64,000 bases of DNA, from assembly GCF_000002985.6 (NCBI RefSeq), contig NC_003280.10, forward strand, positions 13,388,501 through 13,452,500, given 5' to 3'. The DNA is from Caenorhabditis elegans (Eukaryota; Nematoda; Chromadorea; Rhabditida; Rhabditidae). Position 1 is the first letter of the stretch. Each line of letters begins with the position of its first letter. The translations under genes and the position numbers were made by a program. This document shows, one piece after another, positions 13,201 to 22,780 of the stretch. The notes beneath the pieces are model-generated. The model was not told where the DNA came from, did no database searches, and was given only the letters and a program-made list of their open reading frames with translations.

Positions 13201-13314
13201 GAAGAATCCCGTCAACGGAACACACAGGCACCCAGGCGAGGCGGCGGCGGCGGCCGTGGCCGTGGCGGTCGTGGAAGAGGAGGCCGCGGCCGTGGAAGAG
13301 GACGGGGACGCTAG
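1261..13314 (+). CDS. top-3B: DNA/RNA topoisomerase III beta (type IA), ten exons, 869 aa
   Basis: Type IA topoisomerase that cuts one strand of DNA or RNA and passes another; family members work with TDRD3 on mRNA and R-loops. Exons: 1261-1354, 2154-2443, 3770-4225, 4897-5169, 5844-6175, 7551-7854, 8607-8903, 10182-10312, 11209-11407, 13081-13314; phases are consistent throughout and total 2610 nt. Human TOP3B is 862 aa. The TOPRIM domain has Glu10 and the acidic triad in [10 protein letters not shown] (Asp117, Asp119, Glu121). The active-site tyrosine is Tyr338 in [11 protein letters not shown]. Exons 7-10 carry Cys pairs typical of the beta-type zinc region, and the protein ends in an Arg/Gly-rich RGG box. 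Intron 4 uses a GC-AG donor. The start is fixed by the acceptor at 1260. Introns are long and repeat-filled. The beta rather than alpha assignment rests on the overall alignment I recall and the RGG tail. Confidence 0.93.
1355..2153 (+). repeat. Intron 1 of the topoisomerase gene with TTTTAGGCAATTT repeats
   Basis: Bases 1690-1990 hold about 17 degenerate copies of a 14-17 bp unit near TTTTAGGCAATTTTTGACA. The rest is A/T-rich filler. Confidence 0.65.
2640..3475 (+). repeat. CCGGCAATTTTCCGATTTGCC array in intron 2
   Basis: About 25 degenerate copies of a 35-bp unit pairing CCGGCAATTTTCCG with GATTTGCCGGAAA. The unit contains few stops, so 2540-3634 reads open for 364 codons, but the translation is a simple repeat. 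It lies wholly inside the intron between exons 2 and 3. Confidence 0.85.
4232..4813. mobile_element. 582-bp palindromic non-autonomous element (MITE-like) in intron 3
   Basis: It begins CACTGCAACTTTTTCCTC and ends with the exact reverse complement. Long inner arms (GTGGTTTCTAGGCCATGGCC) also pair. A short unpaired centre lies near 4440-4630. A second copy starts at 63538 and runs to the right edge. No ORF and no clear target-site duplication. Confidence 0.8.
5175..5830. repeat. CGAAAAATCG simple array in intron 4
   Basis: Alternating CGAAAAATCGAAAAATTG and its complement, in three larger blocks of about 165 bp that each contain GATGATTTTCGGTGAAAATCG. Highly self-complementary. Confidence 0.75.
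6340..7240 (+). repeat. CCGGCAATTTGCCGATTTG array in intron 5
   Basis: About 20 copies of a 35-36 bp unit combining TTTGCCGGAAA and TTCAATTCCGGCAAT. The last copies, after 7200, are inverted. The remaining intron, 7250-7550, is A/T-rich without features. Confidence 0.85.
7855..8606 (+). other. Intron 6 of the topoisomerase gene, low complexity with a 16-base C run
   Basis: C16 at 7887-7902, then A/T-rich sequence with AATTTTC motifs. Nothing else visible. Confidence 0.7.
8904..8925 (+). repeat. (GT)11 microsatellite that contains the exon 7 donor
   Basis: Exon 7 ends CAG at 8903 and the intron starts directly with (GT)11. Each GT is a possible donor dinucleotide, but the protein alignment and phase favour the first. 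Confidence 0.85.
9360..9995 (+). repeat. CCGGCAATTTGCC array with a 346-bp tandem duplication in intron 7
   Basis: About 18 units of 35 bp. The segment starting near 9371 is repeated starting near 9717, including the variant piece TTTTACTGATTTGCCGGTTC, so a block of about ten units was duplicated as one. Confidence 0.8.
10313..11208 (+). repeat. Intron 8: CCGAGAGGAGTACAATTT repeats and a GC-rich inserted block
   Basis: Bases 10607-10780 hold three 60-bp units containing CCGAGAGGAGTACAATTTAT. Bases 10880-11185 are strikingly GC-rich for an intron here (GCGCGTTGCGTGTCGCGTCG and similar) and look like part of a dispersed worm repeat rather than a gene. No supported ORF. Confidence 0.65.
11408..13080 (+). 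repeat. Intron 9: successive duplications of the donor-proximal segment
   Basis: The segment starting at the donor (GAAATTGGCGGTTTT followed by AAAAAGTAATTTTCTAAAAT) recurs at about 11730, 11970 and 12462 with GAAAAAAG filler between. The last third, 12660-13080, is A/T-rich filler. Confidence 0.7.
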
Positions 13315-14479
13315 TGCCGAATTTCCCGGAAAATTAATATATTTTTTGTTTTTTTTTAAATTGTTATTAGCACTGTTTTTTATTAATTCAATTTTAAGTA
13401 TGTTTTTTTTTTAAATTTAAATTTAAATTTAAAAAAAAACGAGCAAATGTGTATGTATAATTACGGTACTTTTTCTTTATTATATACATAAATTATATAC
13501 ATGTTTTTTATTAAATTTTTTCAATTAAATTTTTGTTTCCTGTAAAAGTGTTACTCAGAAACACTTTCAATATCTATTTTTCTACTTTTTTTTGTTGTAT
13601 TTTTCCACAATTTTGCCCTTCTAACCCAATTTTTTCAAAAAACGCGCATAAAATATGGTGTATTGTTACTTCAGATAAAATGCATCATATTTTACGCGCA
13701 AATATTCAGAGTTTAAATTTTAAGGATTTGAAAAAAAATTTGTTTCAAAAAATTCAAAAGTCTGGGTTTTTTTTTAAATTCCGCGCAAATGTTGCGTTTT
13801 CTGTTCGAAAAATAATTCGAAAAAATCAAATTTCGATTTTCCGAGAGGAGTACAATTTATTTCAAAAAATTGAAAAAATCAAATTTCGATTTTCCGAGAG
13901 GAGTACAATTTATTTCGAAAAAAATTGAAAAATCAATTTTCCGAGAGGAGTACAATTTATTTCGAAAAAATTGAAAAAAATCAAATTTCGATTGTCCGAG
14001 AGGAGTACAATTTATTTCAAAAAAATTGAAAAAATCAAATTTCGATTTTCCGAGAGGAGTACAATTTTTTCGAAAAAAATTCGCCGAGAAATTGACCATT
14101 TTGTGGGCGTGGCCTGCGATGGCTTCACCCATTTTTTCACGAGTTCTCGAATTCCGAAAAAAATGAGACGCTTCCCGCAAAGGCACAGAAAAATGGGCGG
14201 AGCGGCGTAGGAGGTCACGCCCACAAAAGGGGCGGAGCTTTAACATTTCACCGAGAAAGTGTCCATTTTGTGGGCGTGGTTTGAGCTTGAAAAAAATGCT
14301 AAACTCCTTAAATTCGACCTAAAAACTGAGGGATTACTTTAAAAATTGATTTTTTTTTTCCGCGGAAATTCAAAAATAATTTTTTAAAAATTGGTTTTTT
14401 GTGGAAAAAAATGAGGAAAACGAGATTTTTCACAATTTTTACGAATTTTTCAACAAAAAAAAATCCACCAATTTTCCAG
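13315..14479 (+). repeat. Intergenic region between topoisomerase and pinn-4
   Basis: The topoisomerase 3' UTR starts at 13315. A small inverted pair containing AAAATATGGTGTATTG lies at 13645-13705. Bases 13800-14080 hold five 55-60 bp units with CCGAGAGGAGTACAATTT. Bases 14090-14300 hold GGGCGGAGC / GTGGGCGTGG palindromic repeats. TTTTCCAG ends at 14479, directly before the next ATG. Confidence 0.7.
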
Positions 14480-16053
14480 ATGCCACCAAAAAAGACGCCA
14501 AAAGGAGGCGCTAGCGGCTCCGGCAAAGACGACGGCGGTGGCCAGAAAAAAGAGGCAAAAGGTGGTGGTACGGCAGTAAAAGTTCGTCACATTCTCTGTG
14601 AGAAACAGGGAAAAGCGTTGGAGGCTATCGAAAAGCTCAAATCGGGAATGAAGTTCAACGAGGTGGCCGCTCAATACAGTGAGGATAAGGCGAGAAGTGG
14701 TGGAGATCTTGGATGGATGACACGTGGCAGTATGGTTGGACCATTTCAGGTAAAAATGTGAAAAAAAAAGAGAAAAAGAGAAAAACAAAAAGAGAAAAAA
14801 AGGAAAAAAACAAAAGAATAAGGATAAAAATGAAAAAAAAAACATTTCAAAAATGAAAAAAAGAGAAAATACAATGAAAAAAAAACGAAAAAAAACATTT
14901 GAAAAATGAAAAAAAAAATTTTCCAAATTTTTGGATGTTTTAAGAATACTTTTCGGAAATTTTCTTTTTTTTTCTCAATTAAACAAAAAAAGAAAGACGT
15001 GTCGAAAAAAAAAACGAAAAAAACAAAAGAATAAGGATAAAAATGAAAAAAAAACGGAAAAAAACATTTAAAAAATGAAAAAAAGAGAAAATTAAATTTT
15101 AAAAAAAGGAAAAAACATTTCAAAAATTGCAATAAATGAAAAAAAAAACAAAAAAATAAGGAAAAAAACGAAAAAGAGATAGAAAGAGAAAAAAAAATGA
15201 AAAAAAAAACGGAAAAAAACATTTGAAAAATGAAAAAAAAAATTTCCAAATTTTTGGATGTTTTAGGAATACTTTTCGGAAATTTTCTTTTTTTTCTCAA
15301 TATAAACAAAAAAAGAAAGACGTGTCGAAAAAAAAACGAAAAAAAAGAGAAAATGAAAAAAAAAGAAAAATATGAACTTCTCTTTTTTGATTTGTTTTTC
15401 CTTTTTTAAATGTTTTTTTTCTCATTTTTTCTCAATTTTTTTAAAAAAATTTTATTCAGACAAAAAAAACGTGTCGATTTACGCAGCTTGTGTGTACTCC
15501 TCGAGGAGAAACGTGATTTCTTCCAGTTTTGACTGAAATTTCTGATTATTTGGAGTATTTATCATTAAAATTGTCGATGATTTATTTGATTTTTATAGTG
15601 TTTTAAAAATTGAAAATCTTAAATTTTCTCGTTTTCGGCATAAATTAGAAAAAAAAATGGACAATTTGAATGAGAAATACAAAAAAAAGTGTAAATCTTG
15701 AAATCACTTGTCCTCGTGGACTACACGAGCTGCGTAAATCGACAAAAATTAAGTTTTTCTTTTGAAAAAAATCGATAATCCGAAAATTATCTCAAAACTT
15801 CCAAAAAATTGAAAAAAAAAATATTTTTAATAAAAATACACCAATTTTTCACATTTTTTCACCGGAAAAATGCTTAAAATTGCAGATTTCTAGGCAATTT
15901 TTAGAATTTTTTCCACAAAAATTTCCAAAAAAAAATTTTCAGGACGCCGCATTTGCCCTGTCGAACAGCTCATGCGACAAGCCAATCTACACGGACCCCC
16001 CAGTCAAGACAAAGTTCGGTTATCATGTGATTATGGTCGAGGGAAAGAAATAA
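14480..16053 (+). CDS. pinn-4: Parvulin-14 / PIN4 peptidyl-prolyl isomerase, two exons, 126 aa
   Basis: Peptidyl-prolyl cis-trans isomerase of the parvulin family (human PIN4, 131 aa), linked to chromatin and pre-rRNA processing. Exons 14480-14749 and 15943-16053. The first 35 residues are a basic Gly/Lys tail ([10 protein letters not shown]) like the DNA-binding N terminus of Par14. The parvulin domain follows, with [13 protein letters not shown] at about 36-48, the block [20 protein letters not shown], and the C-terminal [15 protein letters not shown]. It lacks a WW domain, so it is not the Pin1 type. The start follows an acceptor at 14479. The gap from the upstream stop is 1.17 kb, long for an operon but full of repeats. 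Confidence 0.95.
14750..15942 (+). repeat. pinn-4 intron: A-rich array with about 330-bp duplication
   Basis: GAAAAAAAG-rich sequence. The marker TTTTTGGATGTTTTA followed by AAAGAAAGACGTGTCG occurs at about 14920-15005 and again at 15250-15330. Two copies of a GAGTACAC..GAGCTGCGTAAATCGAC-type dispersed repeat lie near 15475-15515 and 15710-15750. Confidence 0.65.
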
Positions 16054-17503
16054 TCATTCCAAAAAAAAAAATGTTGATTTCGCTTTTTTTTGTCTTTTTT
16101 GTTGCAAAATTTTTTTTTTTTTTTTTTGATAAATATTTTCTCATTTTTTCCCAATTTTTCCTCATTTTTTGCCCATTTATGCGTTAATTTTCAACGCTTT
16201 TTATATCTTTTTCCAGTTTAATTTTACTTTTATTTTAAATTAAAAAAGTTCTAGAAAAAGGGCGGAGCAAAACCTAAGCCACGCCCATAAAATGGTCATT
16301 TTTAACGGAAATTTTTTTCCTAAATGTTTAAAGCTAAAAAAATTAATTTTAATATTTTTTGGGAAATATTCATTGTTTTTTCTCTTAAAATTACATGAAA
16401 ATTCAGTTAAAATTTGAAAGAAAAATATTTTCGAAATGCCAAGAAAGGGGCGGAGCCAACCAGACCACGCCCACACAAAGGGGGCGTGGTCAAAAATGCA
16501 TTTGAATACTTTTTAAGTGTTTTTTTTAACTGTTAACAACAACACAAAAAATTAGTTTTCATTATACATTTTTAACTAATGCCAAGAAATGGGCGGAGCT
16601 AGTCAAGACACGCCCACTGAAAGGGGCGTGGTCGAAATTGAGAACATTTTAAAAATTGAATTTAAAAAACTTTTTGTTTTGTAAAAAAACACCACCGGAA
16701 ATAATGGAACAGTTTTAACTTTTTCGAAATGCCAAAAAATGGGCGGAGCTAAAAGACAAAGCCCACAGAAAAGGGGCGTGGTCAGGTCAAAAATTGAAAA
16801 TTTTTCGAAATTAAAAAAATCATTTTTCTTTAAAAAAAAAAACACCACCAAAAATATGATTTACATTGAGAATTTTCAAAATTTTCGAAAAGCCAAGAAA
16901 GGGCGGAGCCAACCAGAACGCGCCCACACAAAGGGGGCGTGGTTAAAATTAAGAAAAAAAAAGTTCAAAAAATTAAATTAAAAAAAAAAACTTTTTTGTG
17001 AAAAACTCTACCGGAAATATGATTTAAATAGAAAATTTTAACATTTTCGAAATATCATAAAATGGGCGGAGCTAACGATACCACGCCCACAGAAAAGGGG
17101 CGTGGCCAAAACTAAGAATCGGAGAAAAACATTATTTTCTTGAAAAAGTCACTGAAAATATGAGTTAAATTGAGCATTTTCAAAATTTTAGAAATGCCAA
17201 GAAATAGGCGGAGCCAACCAGACCACGCCCATAAAATGGGCGTGGCTTATTGCACACTGTACTCAGAAAGTTATAGTTTTTCGCATGAAAACCGCTCTGA
17301 ACATGGATTTCAATTGAAAATTTGTGATTTTCTCGAGCTCAACCGTTTTGTGGGCAAAAAATGGTTTAAAAAATGAAAAAAGAAAGAAAAAATAGAAGAA
17401 AAAGGAAAGAAATGAAAAAAATGAAAAAAAAATGAGAAAAAAAAGAAAAAAAAATGAAAAAAAAAATGAAAAAAAAATGAAAAAAAAAGAAAAAAAAAAG
17501 AAG

Positions 17504-17540
<37 letters not shown>

Positions 17541-17641
17541 ATGAAAAAAAAAAATGAAAAAAAAATGAAAAAAAAAAGAAAAAGAAAATATGCTCTCTTT
17601 TTTTCTCTTTTTTTTTCCTTTTTTAAATCAATTTTCTGCAG
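16054..17641 (+). repeat. Intergenic region upstream of efl-2 with a periodic GC-box palindrome array
   Basis: Cores of the type GGGCGGAGC...CCACGCCCACA...GGGGCGTGG sit near 16260, 16440, 16585, 16740, 16895, 17060 and 17205, spaced about 145-180 bp. TTCTAGAA at 16249-16256 matches a heat-shock-element half-pair. Bases 17370-17590 are almost pure GAAAAAAA. An acceptor TTTCTGCAG ends at 17641. Confidence 0.75.
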
Positions 17642-17650
17642 ATCTCTGTT

Positions 17651-20600
17651 ATGCAAAGTATGGATCCCTCGTCAATAGACTTGGGCTCAATACCCGGTGG
17701 CTCGGAGCAACAACAACACGAGGACGGAGCAGCAGCAGCAGCTGGAAGTCCCAAAGAAGTATTTCGAAGTCAGCAATCACTTGGGCTCATTACACAACGA
17801 TTCATGAGCCTACGGCAAAGGAATGAGGTGCTCAATTTGAATGAAGTGGCCAAAGAGTTGAATATCTCGAAACGACGCGTCTATGACGTCATCAATGTGC
17901 TCGAGGGGCTCGGTTATGTGGAGAAGGTGGAGAAGAATAATATTCGATGGATGTTAGTGCGATTTTTCCCGGTTTTTCCGAGTGAAATTTGTTCAATTTC
18001 TTAAATTTTTTTCATTCGAGGAAGAATGAAAAAAAATTTTAAGTAAAAAATGCCTGAAATGAAAAATGAAAAAAAAAAGAGAAAAAAACGATGAAACATT
18101 TTTTTTTTCCTTTTTTTTTCATTTTTTTTTCTTTTTTTTTCTTTTTTTTCCTTTTTTCCTTTTTTTCATTTTTTTTTTCATTTTTTTTCCTTTTTTTTTC
18201 TTTTTTTCATTTTTTTTCATTTTTTTTTTCCTTTTTTTCTTTTTTTCATTTTTTCTTCTTTTTTTCTAGTATTTTTTTTTCATTTTTAGTAATCGAGTTC
18301 AGAGCTGGCTGGGGTTTGTATCATTTATTGATATTAAATGAAAGGATAGAGCCATCAGATAGGTGATGGCTTATATACAATATGAAGTAGGCGGAGAATC
18401 AATAAGATAAGTAAAAATGACGGGGGATAGGAATGCAATCATAATTGAATGGTGCAAAAGATAACAAAACAACATTAATAATGTGAGGATTGCGAGTGAG
18501 TCACGGGGCAAAGAGTACGATCGCGTACATTTAGACAAAATTGGAATTTCATGAAAAAAAACCGTTTTCAACCAAAAAATTGCAGATTTGTCTATATTTT
18601 CAAGTGGAAGTTGAAAATGAAAGCAATTTTCCAAATTTTCTCTGGAAATTTGATTTTTCAGGCAGTTTTTAATGAAATTTCAATCATTTTGAGCAAAAAT
18701 TCAGAAGTCTTCAATTTTTGACCGAAAAACTGCTACTTTTCTGATTTTTCTCGACATTTTGACTGAAAATCACTGTTTCAGCTAATTTTGACTGGGTTTT
18801 CCGAATTTTTTAGGTGGAAATTGAAAATTAAAGCAAAGTTCCAATTTTCCACTAAAATTCGATGATATTGAAAGAAAATATGCGCAAATCTGCAATTTTT
18901 GGCTCAAAAACTGATATTTTTCCGATTTTTCCCGAAATTTTGGCTAAAAATCACAATTTCAGCCAATTTTTTCCTGATTTTCTGATTTTCCAGAGGAATT
19001 TCTCAAAAAAAAAACTGTTATCCAGTCAAAATTTCGAGAAAAACGGAAAAATTGCATAATTGTCTATATTTTCCGTAAAAATGATTGAAGTTTTAATAAA
19101 AAGTGTTTCCCGGTAAAAGTTGGAAAATTGCTTTAATTTTCAACTTCCACTTGAAAATATAGACAAATCTGCAATTTTTTGGTTGAAAACGGGTTTTTTT
19201 TTCATGAAATTCCAATTTTGTCTAAAAATGAAAAAAAAAATACTAGAAAAAAAGAAAAAAAGGAAAAAAAAATGAAAAAAAGAAAAAAAAGAAGAAAAAT
19301 GAAAAAAAGAAAAAAAAGAAGAAAAATGAAAAAAAGAAAAAAAGGAAAAAAAAAATGAAAAAAAAAAAGAAAAAAAAAGGAAAAAAAATGTTTCATCGTT
19401 TTTTTCTCTTTTTTTCATTTTTCATTTCAGGCATTTTTTACTTAATTTTTTTTTCATTCTTTCTCGAATGAAAAAAAATGTTTTTTTTTTCGATTTTCCC
19501 TATTTTTTCCAGTGGAGACAACAACAATTCCGAAGAGCAAAACGCGCTCGAGGCCCGAGTCGAGATGCTCCGCCAACAGGAAAAGCTGCTCGAACTGATG
19601 ATACGAGATGCTCAAGCGATTATTGAGCTCCATTTTGAGGATCCAATTGAGCGGCCCTATAAGTTTGTTTTTTTCTAAAATTTTTGAGTAAAATTGAAAA
19701 AGAAATGAAAAAAAGAGAAAAATGAAGAAAAAAAGATGAACAAAAAGAGAAAAAAAAAGAATGAAAAAAGAGGAAAAAAAGGAAAAAAAAATTTTTTTAA
19801 AGTTTTTTTCATTTTTTACATTAATAATGAAAAAAAGTGAAAAAAGGAAAAATGAAAAAAGAGAAAAAAAAAAGGAAAAAAAGAATGAAAAAAAGAGGAA
19901 AAAAAGTTGTTTTCCTTTTTTCATTCTTTTTTCATTTTTTACACTAATAATGAAAAAAAAAAATGCAAAAAGGAAAAATGAAAAAAGAGAAAAAAAAGAA
20001 TGAAAAAAAGAGGAAAAAAAGTTTTTTTTTTCTTTTTTCATTCTTTTTTCATTTTTTACATTAATAATGAAAAAAAGTGAAAAAAAGAAAAAAATGAATG
20101 AAAAAAGAGGAAAAAAGAAAGAGAAAAAAGGAAACAAAGAATGAAAAAAAGAGGAAAAAAAGTTTTTTTTCTTTTTTCATTCTTTTTTCATTTTTTACAT
20201 TAATAATGAAAAAAGTGAAAAAAGGAAAAAAATTGTAAAAAAAAGAGAAAAAAGGAAAAAAAGAATGAAAAAAAAAGTGTTTTCTTTCTTTTTTTCATTC
20301 TTTTTCATTTTTTACATTAATATTGAAAAAAAGTGAAAAAAAAATGTTTCAACTGAGAAAGTAAGAAAAAAGAGAATTCCAATTTTTGGACAAAATAAGG
20401 AAAAAATGAAAGAAAAACTGAAAAAAATAATTTTAAAAAATGGAAAAAAATGAAATATTTAACAAATAAAATGAGAAAAATTGTTTATCATTTTTTTAAA
20501 TAAAAAAAAGAACTATTTTCAGTTATGTGAGCAAAGAAGACATTCGAAAAACCGCCGAGCCGAACACAAAATCGATTATCGTAAAATCAGAACTGGATAC

Positions 20601-22780
20601 GAGCAGCTCCTTTGAGGTTCGATTTTTTGGCGATTTTTAAATTTTATTTCGAAAAAAATTTAAGAACATAAATTTTCAGCTAATTTTTAGCTAAAATCTC
20701 AAAAAAAAACCACAACTTTTTGAAAATTTGCAACCCAAAAATCCACAAGAAAAATCAATAATAGGCTCCGCCGCCCATATATTGGCTTAAAATCGGGCCA
20801 TTTTTCCAGATCCAAGTAACAGACCCGAGCACCAGTGGCTCACACGATATGATAGTTCGGAATAAGAATGGAGTCAAATCTCACGCGTTGCTCTTCACAA
20901 ATGATCCGCCAGAGTACGGCGATGAGGAGGACGAGGACGATGTGAAAAAATTATCATCACAAAAAAGATTTGAGACATCTGAAGCATTACGTGTAACCCT
21001 AGCTGAAATGCTAACAGATCCCACAACAATCTCATCATCACCAAAACACATCAAATTAGAAGAACCGGAGGAAATTGATACCGAGGATTTGGGTGCGAGG
21101 AATTCACAGAATTCGGAAAAAATCTGAAAAAAATCGCAGGAAAATGACTTAAAAATTCCAATTGTCCGAGAGGAGTACAATTTATTTCGAAAAAATTTTA
21201 AAAAAAATCAAATTTCGATTATCGGAGAGGAGTACAATTTATTTCGAAAAAAAATTGAAAAAAAAATAATAAAATTTCGATTGTCCGAGAGGAGTACAAT
21301 TTATTTCGAAAACATTTTAAAAAATCAAATTTCGATTTTCCGAGAGGAGTACAATTTTTTTCGAAAAAAATTTAAAAAAATCTAATTTCGATCGTCCGAG
21401 AGGAGTACAATTTATTTCGAAAAAAATTTAAAAAAATCAAATTTCGATTTTCCGAGAGGAGTACAATTATTTTGGAAAAAAATTGAAAAAAAAATTTGAT
21501 AGTCCGAGAGGAGTACAATTTATTTCGAAAAAATTTTAAAAAAATCAAATTTCGATCGTCCGATGGCAATTTTCCGGCAAACATTTCCAATTTCCAAATT
21601 TTTCCAGAAACTTTTGCCCCCCCGGAATTTTCCGAAAATAAGTGGTCACAAAAAATAGGGGGCGGGCTTGCCATTTTGTGGGCGTGGCTTGCTCTTATGC
21701 CCCGCCCACAAAATGGGAACTTTTTTTCGGCAAAATTTTTCAAATTCTTTCCAGAAACAGTCGCCCGAAGTTTTTTTTTTTTTTAATTTGAAAAAAATAT
21801 GATTTCCGAGAAGGCACAGAAAAATGGGCGGAGCGTAGGAGGCTACGCCCACAAAAGAGGCGGAGCGTTAACATTTCGCCGAGAAAGTGTCCATTTTGTG
21901 GGCGTGGTTTGAGATTGAAAATTTTGCATTTTCCGAAAAAAAAACTTCTTGAGACAGAGTTTGCCGCAAAGGCACGGAAAAGTGGGCGGACTTACCAATT
22001 TGTAGGCGTGGTCTGTGAAGCTCCTCCCATTTAATGCCCCGCCCACAAAATGGCAACTTTTTTTCGGAAAAAATTTCCAAATCGCCCGGAATTTTCAAAA
22101 AAAAAAAAAGATCACAAAAAATGGGGCGGGCTTACCATTTTGTGGGCGTGGCTAGTTATTCCCCGCCCACAAAATGATCATTTTTTCGGCAAAAAATTCC
22201 AACTTTCCAAATTCTTTCCAGAAATCATCGGCCGGAATTTCCCAAAAAAAAAAAAGGTGCCTACACGTGGTGTCACGTTGTCCCATCACGGTTTGATCTA
22301 CAAAAAATGCGGGAATTTTTTCCCCAAAAAATGTGACGTCAGCATGCGAAATCAGTTGAGAGCTCTGCACCTTTTCTCCCGCGTTTTTTGTAGATCACAA
22401 CGAAACGGGACAACCTGACACCACGTGGGCTTACCATTTTGTGGGCGTGGTTAGCTATGCCCCGCCCACAAAATGGTCTTTTTTTTTTCGGCAAAAAATT
22501 CCAAATTTCCAAATTCTTTCCAGAAACCTTTGTGCTCCCTCCATCCACATCAGCTTCACAATCAAATGCTCCATATCTACCAGAAACTCCAGGCCGTGGG
22601 CTCTTTTTCAGTCCATTCAAGTCACTTATCGATCCGTGTATTCTGCCGAGTTTCTCCGATGATCTGACAAGTGGTTATATTAATATTACGACACCGTCGA
22701 GAGCCACTGGAGCCGGAGCCGGAGCCAGCGGCCAGGAAGACGAGGAGCCCGTCAGTGTTATGGACTTTTTCTCTGATTAA
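17651..22780 (+). CDS. efl-2: E2F-like transcription factor, five exons, 361 aa
   Basis: Cell-cycle transcription factor that pairs with a DP protein and binds TTTSSCGC-type sites. Exons 17651-17952, 19513-19662, 20523-20616, 20810-21092, 22524-22780; phases agree and total 1086 nt. The winged-helix DNA-binding domain spans about residues 37-100, with [13 protein letters not shown] and the diagnostic recognition segment [19 protein letters not shown] leucine-rich coiled coil ([18 protein letters not shown]) at about 108-140 is the dimerisation region, followed by a marked-box-like stretch ([14 protein letters not shown]). The C-terminal part is acidic and ends [11 protein letters not shown]. 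The start is the first in-frame ATG after the acceptor at 17641. Introns 1, 2 and 4 are large and repetitive. Confidence 0.93.
18013..19470. repeat. 1.46-kb imperfect inverted repeat (hairpin) in efl-2 intron 1
   Basis: The left arm begins near CATTCGAGGAAGAATG and the right arm ends near CATTCTTTCTCGAATG. Both arms carry AAATGCCTGAAATG, CGATGAAACA, a GAAAAAAA/TTTTTTTC tract, a TCTAGTA block, and a segment reading TTGCAGATTTGTCTATATTT on one side and its complement on the other. The left arm is interrupted by a 240-bp insert at 18290-18529. Confidence 0.8.
18290..18529 (-). mobile_element. Putative solo LTR inserted in the hairpin's left arm
   Basis: A 240-bp block missing from the right arm is flanked by a 5-bp direct repeat TTTAG (18285-18289 and 18530-18534). 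Read on the - strand it starts TGTACGCG, has a TATATAAG box and further on AATAAA, the order expected for U3 then R in an LTR. Its composition differs from the surrounding filler. The far end reads GATTA, not the canonical CA, so assignment is tentative. Confidence 0.55.
19663..20522. repeat. efl-2 intron 2: about 125-bp tandem array
   Basis: CATTTTTTACATTAATAATG, with variants, recurs near 19810, 19930, 20050, 20190 and 20310, joined by GAAAAAGAGGAAAAAAG and its complement. The - strand is open for 227 codons of Phe/Ser/Lys, which is composition only. Confidence 0.75.
21093..22523 (+). repeat. efl-2 intron 4: three repeat blocks
   Basis: Bases 21155-21565 hold eight units of about 55 bp with CCGAGAGGAGTACAATTTAT. 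Bases 21590-22523 hold about four units that each end like the true exon 5 acceptor. Bases 22255-22430 hold a palindromic element with GATCTACAAAAAATGCGGGA at one end and its complement at the other. Confidence 0.75.

Noticed and set aside
19454..20137. 227-codon - strand Phe/Ser-rich ORF resembling a membrane protein
   Set aside because: Composition follows from GAAAAAAG tandem repeats in an efl-2 intron; no real hydrophobic-helix pattern.
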